Below, in pieces: positions 1 to 5,894 of a stretch of DNA of 5,894 bases. The notes under the pieces were generated by a model, which was not told the origin of the DNA, ran no database searches, and worked only from the letters and a program-made list of their open reading frames with translations. The position numbers were made by a program, and so were the translations under genes. Positions within the stretch are counted from its first letter, which is position 1. Every line of letters starts with the position of its first letter. Source of the stretch: Campylobacterales bacterium (GTDB lineage Bacteria; Campylobacterota; Campylobacteria; Campylobacterales; QNZT01). The stretch covers positions 1 to 5,894 of the forward strand of contig DQSO01000036.1 of NCBI GenBank assembly GCA_015663225.1, in the 5' to 3' direction.

Positions 1-1648
1 GCAAGTTGCTACTAATACTATAGAGATAATTGAAAAAGAATCAACTATTGAGGATTCAATGTTAAGTATTATCTTAGCTTCTTACATGATATTAGCTGAG
101 TTAAAGCAGATTGAAACTTCACCTATTGACGAGATAGAATATCTTTGTAATAAGGTATTTAAATATATAGAAGATTCAAGTGAAGTTATACATGAAGAGA
201 GTAAAAATAACTTTTTGTTTAGAAGCTATTATCTACTTACACTTTCAAACTCGGAAAATAAAAGATATGCTGATACAATAAAGTATGCTAATAAGCTTTT
301 AGAAGTAAGTAAAAGTATCTCACAAGAAGTAATACTTTCTAGAGTTTTTACAATCAAAACATTGGTTGCAAATGCTTATTTACATCAAAATAATCCTATA
401 AAAGCTTTAGAAGTGGCTAAAGAAGCCTTGAAGTTGCAGGAAAAAGAGCCTTTACTTAATCTTTTTGAAGTATCTATAGTTATGAGCTTGATATATGATA
501 AACTTAAAGAGCATGATATGGCACTTAAAATTGCTAAAGAGGTACTTCCTAGGGCTAAAAGTGAAGCAGAGTTTGTTACTGTATATACAGCTCTTATAGA
601 TATTTATGAAAATAAAAATGATTTGCAAAATAGAGAGTTTTATATATCAAAACTTATAAATCTTCAAGAGCAAAATATTAGCAATAATCAACCAGCTCAT
701 TTAAGTTATTTATATGAATTTGCGATTAAAGCATATAGTAAAAATGATTTAAAATCTGCAAAAGATTTTGCTTTAAAAATGTTAAATTTAGCAAAAGAAA
801 AAGATGACTTTATTAGAGTTCATAGAGTATTAGTTGATATAGCGATTGCAAGTCAAGATTGGACTATGTTTGATAAATATATTAAACCTCTTTTTAGTAT
901 TGATATGACAACTGAGATAAAAATAGTTGTTGATAAACATATGCAAAAAGATATAAATCTTCAACTTGTTTTAGCTGATAAATTACTTTCTTATACTAAA
1001 ACAGAAAAAGAACGAATTAAGATTTATCACATGATAATAAGCTGTTATTTGAAAAAGGGTGAGTATTCTAAGTTGGATTCTTTGATTGGCAAGTTAGAGC
1101 AGATGGTTGAAAAGTTTAAAGATGAGAGTGCGCAATATATTGATATATGTTTGATTTTAAAAGATTATTTTTTCTCAAGGGGAGAGAGTAGAAAAGCAAA
1201 TAGTATAATGGATAAACTTGATAGGTATTTGAAATCAAACTTAAAAAGTGATGATGGTTCTTTTTTAACACTATTGGTATCAATAAACTATAACAAAGCT
1301 GAACAATTTAAAAAGGTAAGTCAATTTGATGAAGCTCAACATGAGCTACTTGATGCACTAAGATTACTAAAAAGTTTTGATAAAGTTGATAAAGAAGATT
1401 TTGCACAGTGTTATAATATATTAGCAAGTTTATATTTGCAACAACAAGAATATAATAAAACTATAGAATATACTGATAAAAGTTTATTGCTTATGGGTGA
1501 TGATATATCTTTGGTATTTGCACATAGTTATCACTTAAAGCATGTAGCATATAGAAAACTTGGCAAGATGCAAGAAGCAGAAGAAAATCAAAAAAATTCT
1601 CAAAAGATAAAATCAATGATTGCAGTTGAAGAGGAAGTTGTATCTTAA
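1..1648 (+). CDS. TPR-repeat protein, 5' end cut off by the window edge
   Basis: The reading frame is open from base 2 to the TAA at 1646-1648. The first ATG in the window is at 59, but the 19 codons before it have no stop and encode the same kind of charged helical sequence, so the gene probably starts upstream. A GAGG five bases before ATG 59 leaves a 529-residue start there possible. Counting from that ATG, the protein is almost all alpha-helix with degenerate TPR units near residues 64-86, 104-127, 144-166, 226-247, 330-352, 370-392, 420-440, 452-478 and 490-517. The best are the Y-x-H-x-N-x-P-x-K-A-L-E-x-A unit at 107-120 and the last two. No signal peptide, membrane segment or catalytic motif is seen in the visible part. 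TPR arrays bind proteins or peptides, so a scaffold, substrate-presenting or regulatory role is plausible but unproven. It is separated by 73 bases from the enzyme genes downstream and may or may not be co-transcribed with them. Confidence 0.85.
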   Translation, partial: QVATNTIEIIEKESTIEDSMLSIILASYMILAELKQIETSPIDEIEYLCNKVFKYIEDSSEVIHEESKNNFLFRSYYLLTLSNSENKRYADTIKYANKLLEVSKSISQEVILSRVFTIKTLVANAYLHQNNPIKALEVAKEALKLQEKEPLLNLFEVSIVMSLIYDKLKEHDMALKIAKEVLPRAKSEAEFVTVYTALIDIYENKNDLQNREFYISKLINLQEQNISNNQPAHLSYLYEFAIKAYSKNDLKSAKDFALKMLNLAKEKDDFIRVHRVLVDIAIASQDWTMFDKYIKPLFSIDMTTEIKIVVDKHMQKDINLQLVLADKLLSYTKTEKERIKIYHMIISCYLKKGEYSKLDSLIGKLEQMVEKFKDESAQYIDICLILKDYFFSRGESRKANSIMDKLDRYLKSNLKSDDGSFLTLLVSINYNKAEQFKKVSQFDEAQHELLDALRLLKSFDKVDKEDFAQCYNILASLYLQQQEYNKTIEYTDKSLLLMGDDISLVFAHSYHLKHVAYRKLGKMQEAEENQKNSQKIKSMIAVEEEVVS

Positions 1649-1721
1649 AGATAAACTAAATAATTAAAGTTATTTGAGAATCTGCCGATTTACTTTAAAA
1701 TATATTATATAAGGAGATATT
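1649..1721 (+). promoter_or_regulatory. 73-base gap with weak inverted repeat; possible promoter region
   Basis: This is the longest non-coding stretch between complete genes here. TTAAAGT at 1664-1670 is the exact reverse complement of ACTTTAA at 1692-1698. Inside that loop, AATC (1679-1682) can pair with GATT (1687-1690) around TGCC. The result is an A/T-rich stem with an uneven internal loop and no following T-run, so it is not a convincing terminator. TTGAGA (1674-1679) with TAAAAT (1696-1701), 16 bases apart, could be a weak sigma-70 promoter. It would leave almost no leader before the ribosome binding site at 1711. The gap is the only place in the window where a separate promoter for the enzyme genes would fit. 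Confidence 0.25.
1711..1716 (+). promoter_or_regulatory. Shine-Dalgarno AAGGAG selecting the TTG start at 1722
   Basis: AAGGAG lies five bases before TTG 1722, a near-ideal match and spacing. It is the best ribosome binding site in the window and is the main reason to accept the non-ATG start of the following gene. The first in-frame ATG of that gene lies more than 130 codons downstream, after a large part of the conserved-looking sequence. Confidence 0.8.
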
Positions 1722-2624
1722 TTGGCAGAATTAATAAGTATACCTCACAATCTTAAGTGGGATGTTGGCTCAAATATAAAAGTTGTTCGTATTCCTCATT
1801 TAGCGAGGGATGAATTTCAAAAAGCTACGAGAGACTCTTATAGGTTTTATTCTAAAAAAAGTAATTATTTGACATTTAAGCTTGAGTCGATTTCTGATGT
1901 AGGTGTTTTAGAAGATTTGCATTTTAGAGATATAGGATTAGAGTTAGATGTTTATACTAAAGATGATGTGAAACAGATAAATAGTATAAAAAATAGTTTT
2001 GCTGCATTTGATAAAGTAGAGATAGTTATTCATGAAAATAGTGATAGTCTATATGAGGATATAAAAATACTCTTAGAGGAGAAAAATGTTTTTATCAGAC
2101 TTTCATTTGAATTACTAAAAAGTATGGATGAAAAATCACTAAATAATTTTTACGAGAAGATAGCATTTACTCCAGATTTACTTTCAAAAATATATCCATT
2201 TATTAGTATTGTTAGGTTTGCACATATTCAAAAAAGTGGTCGAGCTAAAGGTATGAAAAGAACCCTATGGAGATTTATGCAAGAAGAGGCAGGACTATTT
2301 TATTATGTAGATAGTAATGGAAAGATAGGTCCATCGAAAAGACTTTTAGATAAAGGTTTAAGTTATGGAACTATAGAAAATTCAGTAGAAGATCTTAAAG
2401 AGTCAGCACTATATAAAGAGCTAAATTCTATAGATGAAGAGATATTTTTCACATATGATAAGTGTTCTATGTGTGAAAGTTATGATATGTGTAATGCAAT
2501 GCTTAAATTTGGTGATTTAGACTATGACTGTAGTGCCATGAAAAATATTATAACATCGATAAAATCTGAGATCGAAGATATAGAGAGTGTTCAAAAAGTT
2601 GAGTTTGTAGAAGAGGGAGCTTAG
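1722..2624 (+). CDS. SPASM-type protein lacking the radical-SAM CX3CX2C motif (degenerate radical SAM homologue)
   Basis: 300 residues, TTG start set by AAGGAG at 1711. The C-terminal third reads like a radical SAM-SPASM protein: a GRAKG motif at 173-177, then a D-S-N-G-K-I-G-P-S stretch at 197-205 followed by R-L-L-D-K-G and G-T-I, where SPASM enzymes have G-x-x-x-P-C...L-G-N-I. Cysteines follow at 248, 251, 257 and 270 (C-x2-C-x5-C-x12-C), similar to the second auxiliary Fe-S cluster of SPASM domains. The N-terminal half has no cysteine at all, so the SAM-binding [4Fe-4S] site is absent. The usual first-auxiliary-cluster cysteine is Ser205. It therefore should not make a 5'-deoxyadenosyl radical. 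A likely role is an Fe-S partner, substrate-binding or scaffold subunit for the enzyme at 4528-5679 or the protein at 2629-3669. It is cytosolic, with no signal peptide. Its stop is four bases before the next start, and the next ribosome binding site lies inside its end. Homology is inferred by motif reading, not by a search. Confidence 0.85.
   Translation: MAELISIPHNLKWDVGSNIKVVRIPHLARDEFQKATRDSYRFYSKKSNYLTFKLESISDVGVLEDLHFRDIGLELDVYTKDDVKQINSIKNSFAAFDKVEIVIHENSDSLYEDIKILLEEKNVFIRLSFELLKSMDEKSLNNFYEKIAFTPDLLSKIYPFISIVRFAHIQKSGRAKGMKRTLWRFMQEEAGLFYYVDSNGKIGPSKRLLDKGLSYGTIENSVEDLKESALYKELNSIDEEIFFTYDKCSMCESYDMCNAMLKFGDLDYDCSAMKNIITSIKSEIEDIESVQKVEFVEEGA
2613..2619 (+). promoter_or_regulatory. 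Ribosome binding site GAGGGAG for the gene at 2629, inside the preceding gene
   Basis: GAGGGAG ends nine bases before ATG 2629 and lies within the last codons of the upstream gene. The upstream frame then ends in two consecutive TAG codons (2622-2627). The arrangement favours translational coupling of the two proteins. Confidence 0.65.
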
Positions 2625-2628
2625 TAGT

Positions 2629-3669
2629 ATGGAAAAGAAAATTTTCTCAATGCCTATGTTTACTGGTATGAGTGATGGGATGTTTGAGGAGATTTTTTTC
2701 CCGTTTTTAAGAGAGTATAAAGAGTATATATATGATATTTATTTTACTTGTATTATTCCTCCTTTTGATAATGATGCTATGGGACAAGGTGATATAAAAG
2801 GAAGTAGTAGAGAAGCAACTATTAGATACTTTAAGATGATGATGCGAGTACAGGAAGAGACTGGTATAAAAGTTTCTGCAACATTTAATGATATATCAGT
2901 TGATTCTACACTAGATAATTTAGATCTTTTTATTAAAAATTTAAAACCTTTTTATGCAAGAGGACTTAGATCTATCACAATACCCCATTATCATTGGATG
3001 TTGACTAATGATTTGAAGAAAAATTTTCCTGAGATGACTATAAAAAATACAATTTTAAGAAGAGTTTCAAAACCTCAAGAGTATGTTGATTATGCAGAAG
3101 TAAATTTTGATGTTATCAATATAGATAGATATAACATAAGAGATAGAGACAATCTAAAAAATTTAAAAAGAGCATATGATAGATTTAAAAAACCAATGTC
3201 TATACTTGTAAATGAGTGGTGTAGAGGTTCATGTCCAGCTATGAGTGAACACTATCAGCTAAATAGTTCAAAAAGTGTTGATAAGAGATATTTTAAGCTT
3301 CGTGCTGGTGGATTAACTTGTTCATCATGGGGAAAACAATCACCATCATATGCACTGAAAAATGCAAATATGCCAATATTTAGAGAAGACTTTGATGAAA
3401 TTTTAAACTATATACAGATTTTAAAACTTCATGGAAGAAGTACTCTTAGTCTATTTGAAGAGTCTATGGAGATAGTCAAAAGGTATGCAGATCCAAGTGA
3501 AGATATTATTATGTATAAATTATATGATCAAGTAAAACAGTATAAGTATGATCCAGAGAGATTAAAAAATTGGAGAGAGTTTACAAAAAATTGTAAATTT
3601 GAGTGTTGGGATTGTAAAAAGTGTGATGAGTTACATAATAGTTCAGACCAATATGGTTTTCAAATATAG
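2629..3669 (+). CDS. U32/UbiV-like TIM-barrel protein with two cysteine sets, putative Fe-S protein
   Basis: 346 residues, ATG start with GAGGGAG upstream. The alternating strand and helix pattern (for example S-I-T-I-P-H at 115-120, T-I-L-R at 141-144, V-I-N-I-D-R at 162-167) suggests a TIM barrel. The core motif is L-V-N-E-W-C at 193-198 followed by R-G-S-C-P and H208, giving C198-x3-C202-P. This resembles the N-E-x-C-x3-C-P-x4-H signature of U32-peptidase-like and related radical-SAM-like barrels. Cys41 and Cys231 could complete a [4Fe-4S] site, as the cysteines of UbiV do (from memory C39, C180, C193, C197). A second set, C322, C326, C329 and C332, lies at the C-terminus as C-x3-C-x2-C-x2-C and could bind another cluster or zinc. 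U32-group proteins include peptidase-annotated members and O2-independent hydroxylation partners, so a redox or hydroxylation role is possible. The chemistry and substrate are unknown. The next gene starts 13 bases after its stop. Confidence 0.85.
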   Translation: MEKKIFSMPMFTGMSDGMFEEIFFPFLREYKEYIYDIYFTCIIPPFDNDAMGQGDIKGSSREATIRYFKMMMRVQEETGIKVSATFNDISVDSTLDNLDLFIKNLKPFYARGLRSITIPHYHWMLTNDLKKNFPEMTIKNTILRRVSKPQEYVDYAEVNFDVINIDRYNIRDRDNLKNLKRAYDRFKKPMSILVNEWCRGSCPAMSEHYQLNSSKSVDKRYFKLRAGGLTCSSWGKQSPSYALKNANMPIFREDFDEILNYIQILKLHGRSTLSLFEESMEIVKRYADPSEDIIMYKLYDQVKQYKYDPERLKNWREFTKNCKFECWDCKKCDELHNSSDQYGFQI

Positions 3670-3670
3670 A

Positions 3671-3676
3671 TAGGAG
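3671..3676 (+). promoter_or_regulatory. Ribosome binding site TAGGAG favouring ATG 3683
   Basis: TAGGAG lies six bases before ATG 3683 but only three before the adjacent in-frame GTG at 3680. Normal spacing and codon preference both favour the ATG. Confidence 0.65.
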
Positions 3677-3682
3677 AGTGTG

Positions 3683-4525
3683 ATGAAAAGTTCTACCCAA
3701 AATATAAAAGTTTACGATACCGAGAAAATTTTTGAGTTAAATCCAGATATGAAGATTAAGATGAGTTATATTGGTGAGAATAAATTACCACTAATGGTTA
3801 TAGATGATTTTTATAAAAATCCTGAGCTGGTAAGGGATCTTCTTATAAGCTCACCAGCTCCAAGTATTACATCAAGTTCAAATGGAGGTTATCCTGGAAA
3901 GAGAGTTGCTTTGCAGAGTTTTACTCCTTTAAAATTCCAACAAGCATATAGTGATATTTTAAGAAAATATTTTAATTTTAATTTTCATTTAGAACATGTT
4001 GGAAGTACTTTTTTAGGTAATATATTTGATGGTAGTGGCCCTGCCAATAAGATAAACAACTCAACTCCCCATGCAGATCCAGGAGCTATAGCTTCAATAG
4101 TATATTTAAACTATGATGATGAAGAAGTTGGTGGTACTTCAGTTTATAAACATCGTGAATCAGAGTTGATGTTTATGCCATTAAGTAAATTTCATCTTGA
4201 GTGGTGGGTAGGAAGAAAGGCTAGTTTACAAAACAGAAGAGTATCTAAAGTTCGTGAGGAAGAGGATGAAAAGTTTAAATATTATAGACATAAAATATTT
4301 GCTAAAAATTCTGATCCAAAAATATATAGAGATACACACATATTAGAGAGTAATGATGAATGGGAGATATTAGCAACCGTAGAGTCAAAGTTTAATCGGT
4401 TAGCTGGATATGTTGGTGGAACTCTTCATTCTGCAATGATTGATTTTGAAAAGTTATCTAAACAATCACATAAGAGAATAAATCAGGTTATATTTATGAA
4501 TCAAAAACAAATGAAAAGAAGATAA
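3683..4525 (+). CDS. DUF6445-like putative 2-oxoglutarate/Fe(II)-dependent oxygenase
   Basis: 280 residues from ATG 3683; a GTG one codon earlier is too close to the ribosome binding site. The N-terminal part has a P-L-M-V-I-D-D-F-Y segment followed by a Y-P-G-K-R motif (residues 70-74), both typical of DUF6445-type proteins. The central T-P-H-A-D-P (128-133) gives H130 and D132, then Y-L-N and G-G-T-S-V-Y-K-H-R (150-158). The distal R-L-A-G-Y...L-H-S (239-250) gives H249. H130-D132-H249 matches the facial Fe(II) triad of cupin-fold 2-oxoglutarate oxygenases. R265, in R-I-N-Q-V about 16 residues after H249, is a candidate 2-oxoglutarate-binding arginine. All key residues appear intact, so an active oxygenase, probably a hydroxylase, is expected. 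Such enzymes need O2, unlike typical radical SAM enzymes, which makes the pairing with the next gene notable. An 18-base gap of charged residues separates nothing here: the next start follows two bases after the stop. The substrate is unknown, and the family name is from motif recognition. Confidence 0.87.
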   Translation: MKSSTQNIKVYDTEKIFELNPDMKIKMSYIGENKLPLMVIDDFYKNPELVRDLLISSPAPSITSSSNGGYPGKRVALQSFTPLKFQQAYSDILRKYFNFNFHLEHVGSTFLGNIFDGSGPANKINNSTPHADPGAIASIVYLNYDDEEVGGTSVYKHRESELMFMPLSKFHLEWWVGRKASLQNRRVSKVREEEDEKFKYYRHKIFAKNSDPKIYRDTHILESNDEWEILATVESKFNRLAGYVGGTLHSAMIDFEKLSKQSHKRINQVIFMNQKQMKRR

Positions 4526-4527
4526 TT

Positions 4528-5679
4528 ATGAGTGGTAAGTTAGAGGGGAAAAGACTACAGTTTATTATGAAACCAACATATAGTTGTAATGCAGCTTGTA
4601 GTTATTGTAGTGTTTATAAAAAAGGTGCAACATCAACTGCAATGACAACTAAGATATTTGATAAGTTAATAGCTAGAGTAGATGAAGAGTTTGAAGGTGT
4701 AGATTTTAGTCAGTCAAGTGCAACTTTTATCTGGCTTGGTGGCGAACCTTTGCTTATGAGCAATGAGTTTTATGAAAATGTATATGATAAAACTATGAAA
4801 AATTCACGAGAGCAACCTTTGAAGTTTAAGCATAGTATGCAAACAAATTTGACTTTATACAATAGTAATAAATCAACTGTATTAAAAAAATTACTTGGTG
4901 GTAAGGATGGTAGTTTTTCACTAGGTAGCTCATATGATCCTGTAAGTGATGAGCGAGTTTTAGTAGGTCCAAAATCCTATAAAAAAGAGTTTTTAAGTGC
5001 ATATTTTCAACTAAAAAAAGATAATGGAAAATTAGGATGTATCTATGTTGTACATAAGGGAGCTTTAGGTCATGAGAAAGATATTTATAGTTTTTTTAAA
5101 AATCTTGGTGTTCAAAGTTTTAGTGTAAATAGTATGTCAGATTTCACTGGAAATTATGATTCAGAAGTATTTGGATTAAGTCCAAAAGAGCAGGGTGAGT
5201 TTTTTATAAATATGTGGAAGATATGGAAAGAGGATGATTATGCTCTGAGAATATCACCATTTTTTGGATGGAAACATCTACGAGATACAAATGAGGAGAA
5301 ACATCTACGATGCCATAATGTAGAAAATTGTTCAAAAAATTTATTTGGTCTAGGTCCTGATGGAAGTGTATATGAGTGTGATAGAAATATGCAAGCTGAA
5401 GAGTTGCCTCTTGGCAATATTCATAGTGATAGTTTTGCAGATATACAAAAAAAGAAAATTTTTCACAAGAGACATCCAGTATTAAAGGAGAGTGATTGTG
5501 AAGGATGCAAGTGGTGGAGTTATTGTAAAGGTGGATGTCCTTTTGAAACAAAAGCTTACTATCAGGGTGAGATAGGTAAAACATACTGGTGTGAATCTTA
5601 TAAAATGTTATTTGAGTATATTAATAATGAAGGATTAGAAGAGGTAAAAGAGAAGTCAACTGCTGAAACTTCAGTGTGA
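4528..5679 (+). CDS. Radical SAM-SPASM enzyme, anaerobic sulfatase-maturase-like
   Basis: 383 residues, ATG two bases after the previous stop. The ribosome binding site is weak (AAGAAGA at 4516-4522), so translational coupling is likely. The radical SAM motif is C20-x3-C24-x2-C27, preceded by the first barrel strand, and G-G-E-P at 71-74 is the SAM-binding motif. Q-T-N at 105-107 matches the substrate/SAM pocket of sulfatase maturases. The SPASM domain holds C262, C268, C284, C324, C327, C333, C337 and C355. The spacing C-x2-C-x5-C-x3-C-x17-C for the last five is the same as I recall for anSME, so three [4Fe-4S] clusters are expected. D285 directly after C284 corresponds to the proposed catalytic aspartate of anSME. 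The enzyme should abstract hydrogen from a protein or peptide residue. No sulfatase is in the window, so the substrate is probably different. The last 15 residues are a charged tail. It is the one clearly complete radical SAM enzyme of the cluster. Confidence 0.95.
   Translation: MSGKLEGKRLQFIMKPTYSCNAACSYCSVYKKGATSTAMTTKIFDKLIARVDEEFEGVDFSQSSATFIWLGGEPLLMSNEFYENVYDKTMKNSREQPLKFKHSMQTNLTLYNSNKSTVLKKLLGGKDGSFSLGSSYDPVSDERVLVGPKSYKKEFLSAYFQLKKDNGKLGCIYVVHKGALGHEKDIYSFFKNLGVQSFSVNSMSDFTGNYDSEVFGLSPKEQGEFFINMWKIWKEDDYALRISPFFGWKHLRDTNEEKHLRCHNVENCSKNLFGLGPDGSVYECDRNMQAEELPLGNIHSDSFADIQKKKIFHKRHPVLKESDCEGCKWWSYCKGGCPFETKAYYQGEIGKTYWCESYKMLFEYINNEGLEEVKEKSTAETSV
5271..5310 (+). repeat. 13-base direct repeat in frame within the SPASM gene
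   Basis: GAAACATCTACGA occurs at 5271-5283 and again at 5298-5310, 27 bases apart, a whole number of codons. It encodes Lys-His-Leu-Arg twice (residues 249-252 and 258-261), directly before Cys262. It may be the remnant of a nine-codon tandem duplication, or chance. Confidence 0.6.
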
Positions 5680-5894
5680 ATATATTACTGCTAGTTTTAT
5701 TAGCTTTTAGCTATAGCTATAGTTTTAAAATAGAAGATGGATTTAATATATATAAGTATCGACCACCATATATTATTAAATCCAAACTAGAAAAAAATAC
5801 TAATTTATATCTATTTGGAACATCTCATACAGATGGTACAAAACATTCAAAGGGAATTAAAAATCCAGTTTATCAAAGTATAGAAAAACTTTTA
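5676..5894 (+). CDS. Secreted protein, possibly TraB/GumN-like, 3' end cut off by the window edge
   Basis: The frame is open from GTG 5676 to the last base, giving 73 residues. An in-frame TGA at 5664-5666 lies just upstream and no in-frame ATG occurs in the visible part, so GTG 5676 is the most likely start. It overlaps the previous stop as GTGA, a classic coupling arrangement, and no good Shine-Dalgarno is seen. The N-terminus (MNILLLVLLAFSYSYS) is a short hydrophobic signal peptide without a basic n-region, probably cleaved near Ser16, so the product is likely exported. Residues 44-51, L-Y-L-F-G-T-S-H, resemble the first conserved motif of TraB/GumN proteins (hydrophobic-G-T-x-H), usually 250-300 residues long and suggested to be metal-dependent hydrolases. 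The assignment rests on one motif in a fragment. Its coupling to the radical SAM gene makes it a possible substrate or partner, or just a neighbour. Confidence 0.72.
   Translation, partial: MNILLLVLLAFSYSYSFKIEDGFNIYKYRPPYIIKSKLEKNTNLYLFGTSHTDGTKHSKGIKNPVYQSIEKLL

Noticed and set aside
59..61. ATG 59 as the certain start of the TPR gene
   Set aside because: The frame is open back to the window edge with matching helical coding sequence, so the gene most likely begins upstream. The GAGG nearby could be chance.
3592..3624. C-x3-C-x2-C near the C-terminus of the U32-like protein read as a radical SAM motif
   Set aside because: The radical SAM motif sits after the first barrel strand near the N-terminus, with a G-G-E-like motif downstream. 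Here it is in the last 25 residues with a fourth cysteine, so it is better read as another metal site.
3680..3682. GTG start for the oxygenase gene, one codon before the ATG
   Set aside because: It is only three bases from the TAGGAG ribosome binding site and is followed at once by an ATG at proper spacing.
5204..5584. Open frame of 126 codons on the minus strand
   Set aside because: It lies wholly inside the SPASM domain of the radical SAM gene. Its His/Tyr/Leu-rich translation is what the reverse complement of an AT-rich gene gives, and no ribosome binding site is seen.
5703..5723. Tandem AGCTAT units and a palindrome (AGCTATAGCT) as an operator
   Set aside because: They fall in the signal-peptide codons for Ser-Tyr-Ser-Tyr-Ser, and two short units are readily explained by coding in an AT-rich genome.
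1..5894. tRNA, rRNA, CRISPR array, insertion sequence or attachment site
   Set aside because: The window is almost fully coding. No cloverleaf, regularly spaced repeats, transposase motifs or terminal inverted repeats were seen on either strand.

Overview
The window is AT-rich (roughly 30% GC by eye) and every gene lies on the + strand. AGA arginine and TTA leucine codons are common, gaps are very short, and one gene starts with TTG. This style fits Campylobacterota (Sulfurimonas-, Arcobacter- or Sulfurovum-like bacteria). That placement is an impression from composition and codon use, not a proof.

Layout. A tetratricopeptide-repeat (TPR) protein enters from the left edge with its N-terminus cut off (1-1648). 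A 73-base gap follows, holding a weak inverted repeat and a strong Shine-Dalgarno. Four tightly packed genes come next: a 300-residue SPASM-type protein that lacks the radical-SAM cysteine motif (1722-2624); a TIM-barrel-like protein resembling the U32/UbiV group, with two separate cysteine sets (2629-3669); a DUF6445-like putative 2-oxoglutarate/Fe(II) oxygenase with an H-x-D...H triad (3683-4525); and a complete radical SAM-SPASM enzyme with the cysteine spacing of anaerobic sulfatase-maturating enzymes (4528-5679). A sixth gene overlaps the end of the last by four bases (GTGA). It encodes a signal-peptide-bearing protein, possibly of the TraB/GumN type, and runs off the right edge.

How they may work together (inference). 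The four middle genes look like one operon for modifying a protein or peptide. One enzyme does radical chemistry, one does oxidative hydroxylation-type chemistry, and two proteins appear able to hold iron-sulfur clusters or zinc but lack a classical radical-SAM site. The TPR protein could be a scaffold or regulator. No short precursor peptide, protease, transporter or sulfatase is visible, so the substrate is either outside the window or one of the larger proteins here. The pairing of a catalytic SPASM enzyme with a SPASM protein that has lost its SAM cluster, a U32-like barrel and an oxygenase is the feature that deserves follow-up. I do not recognise it as a named pathway.
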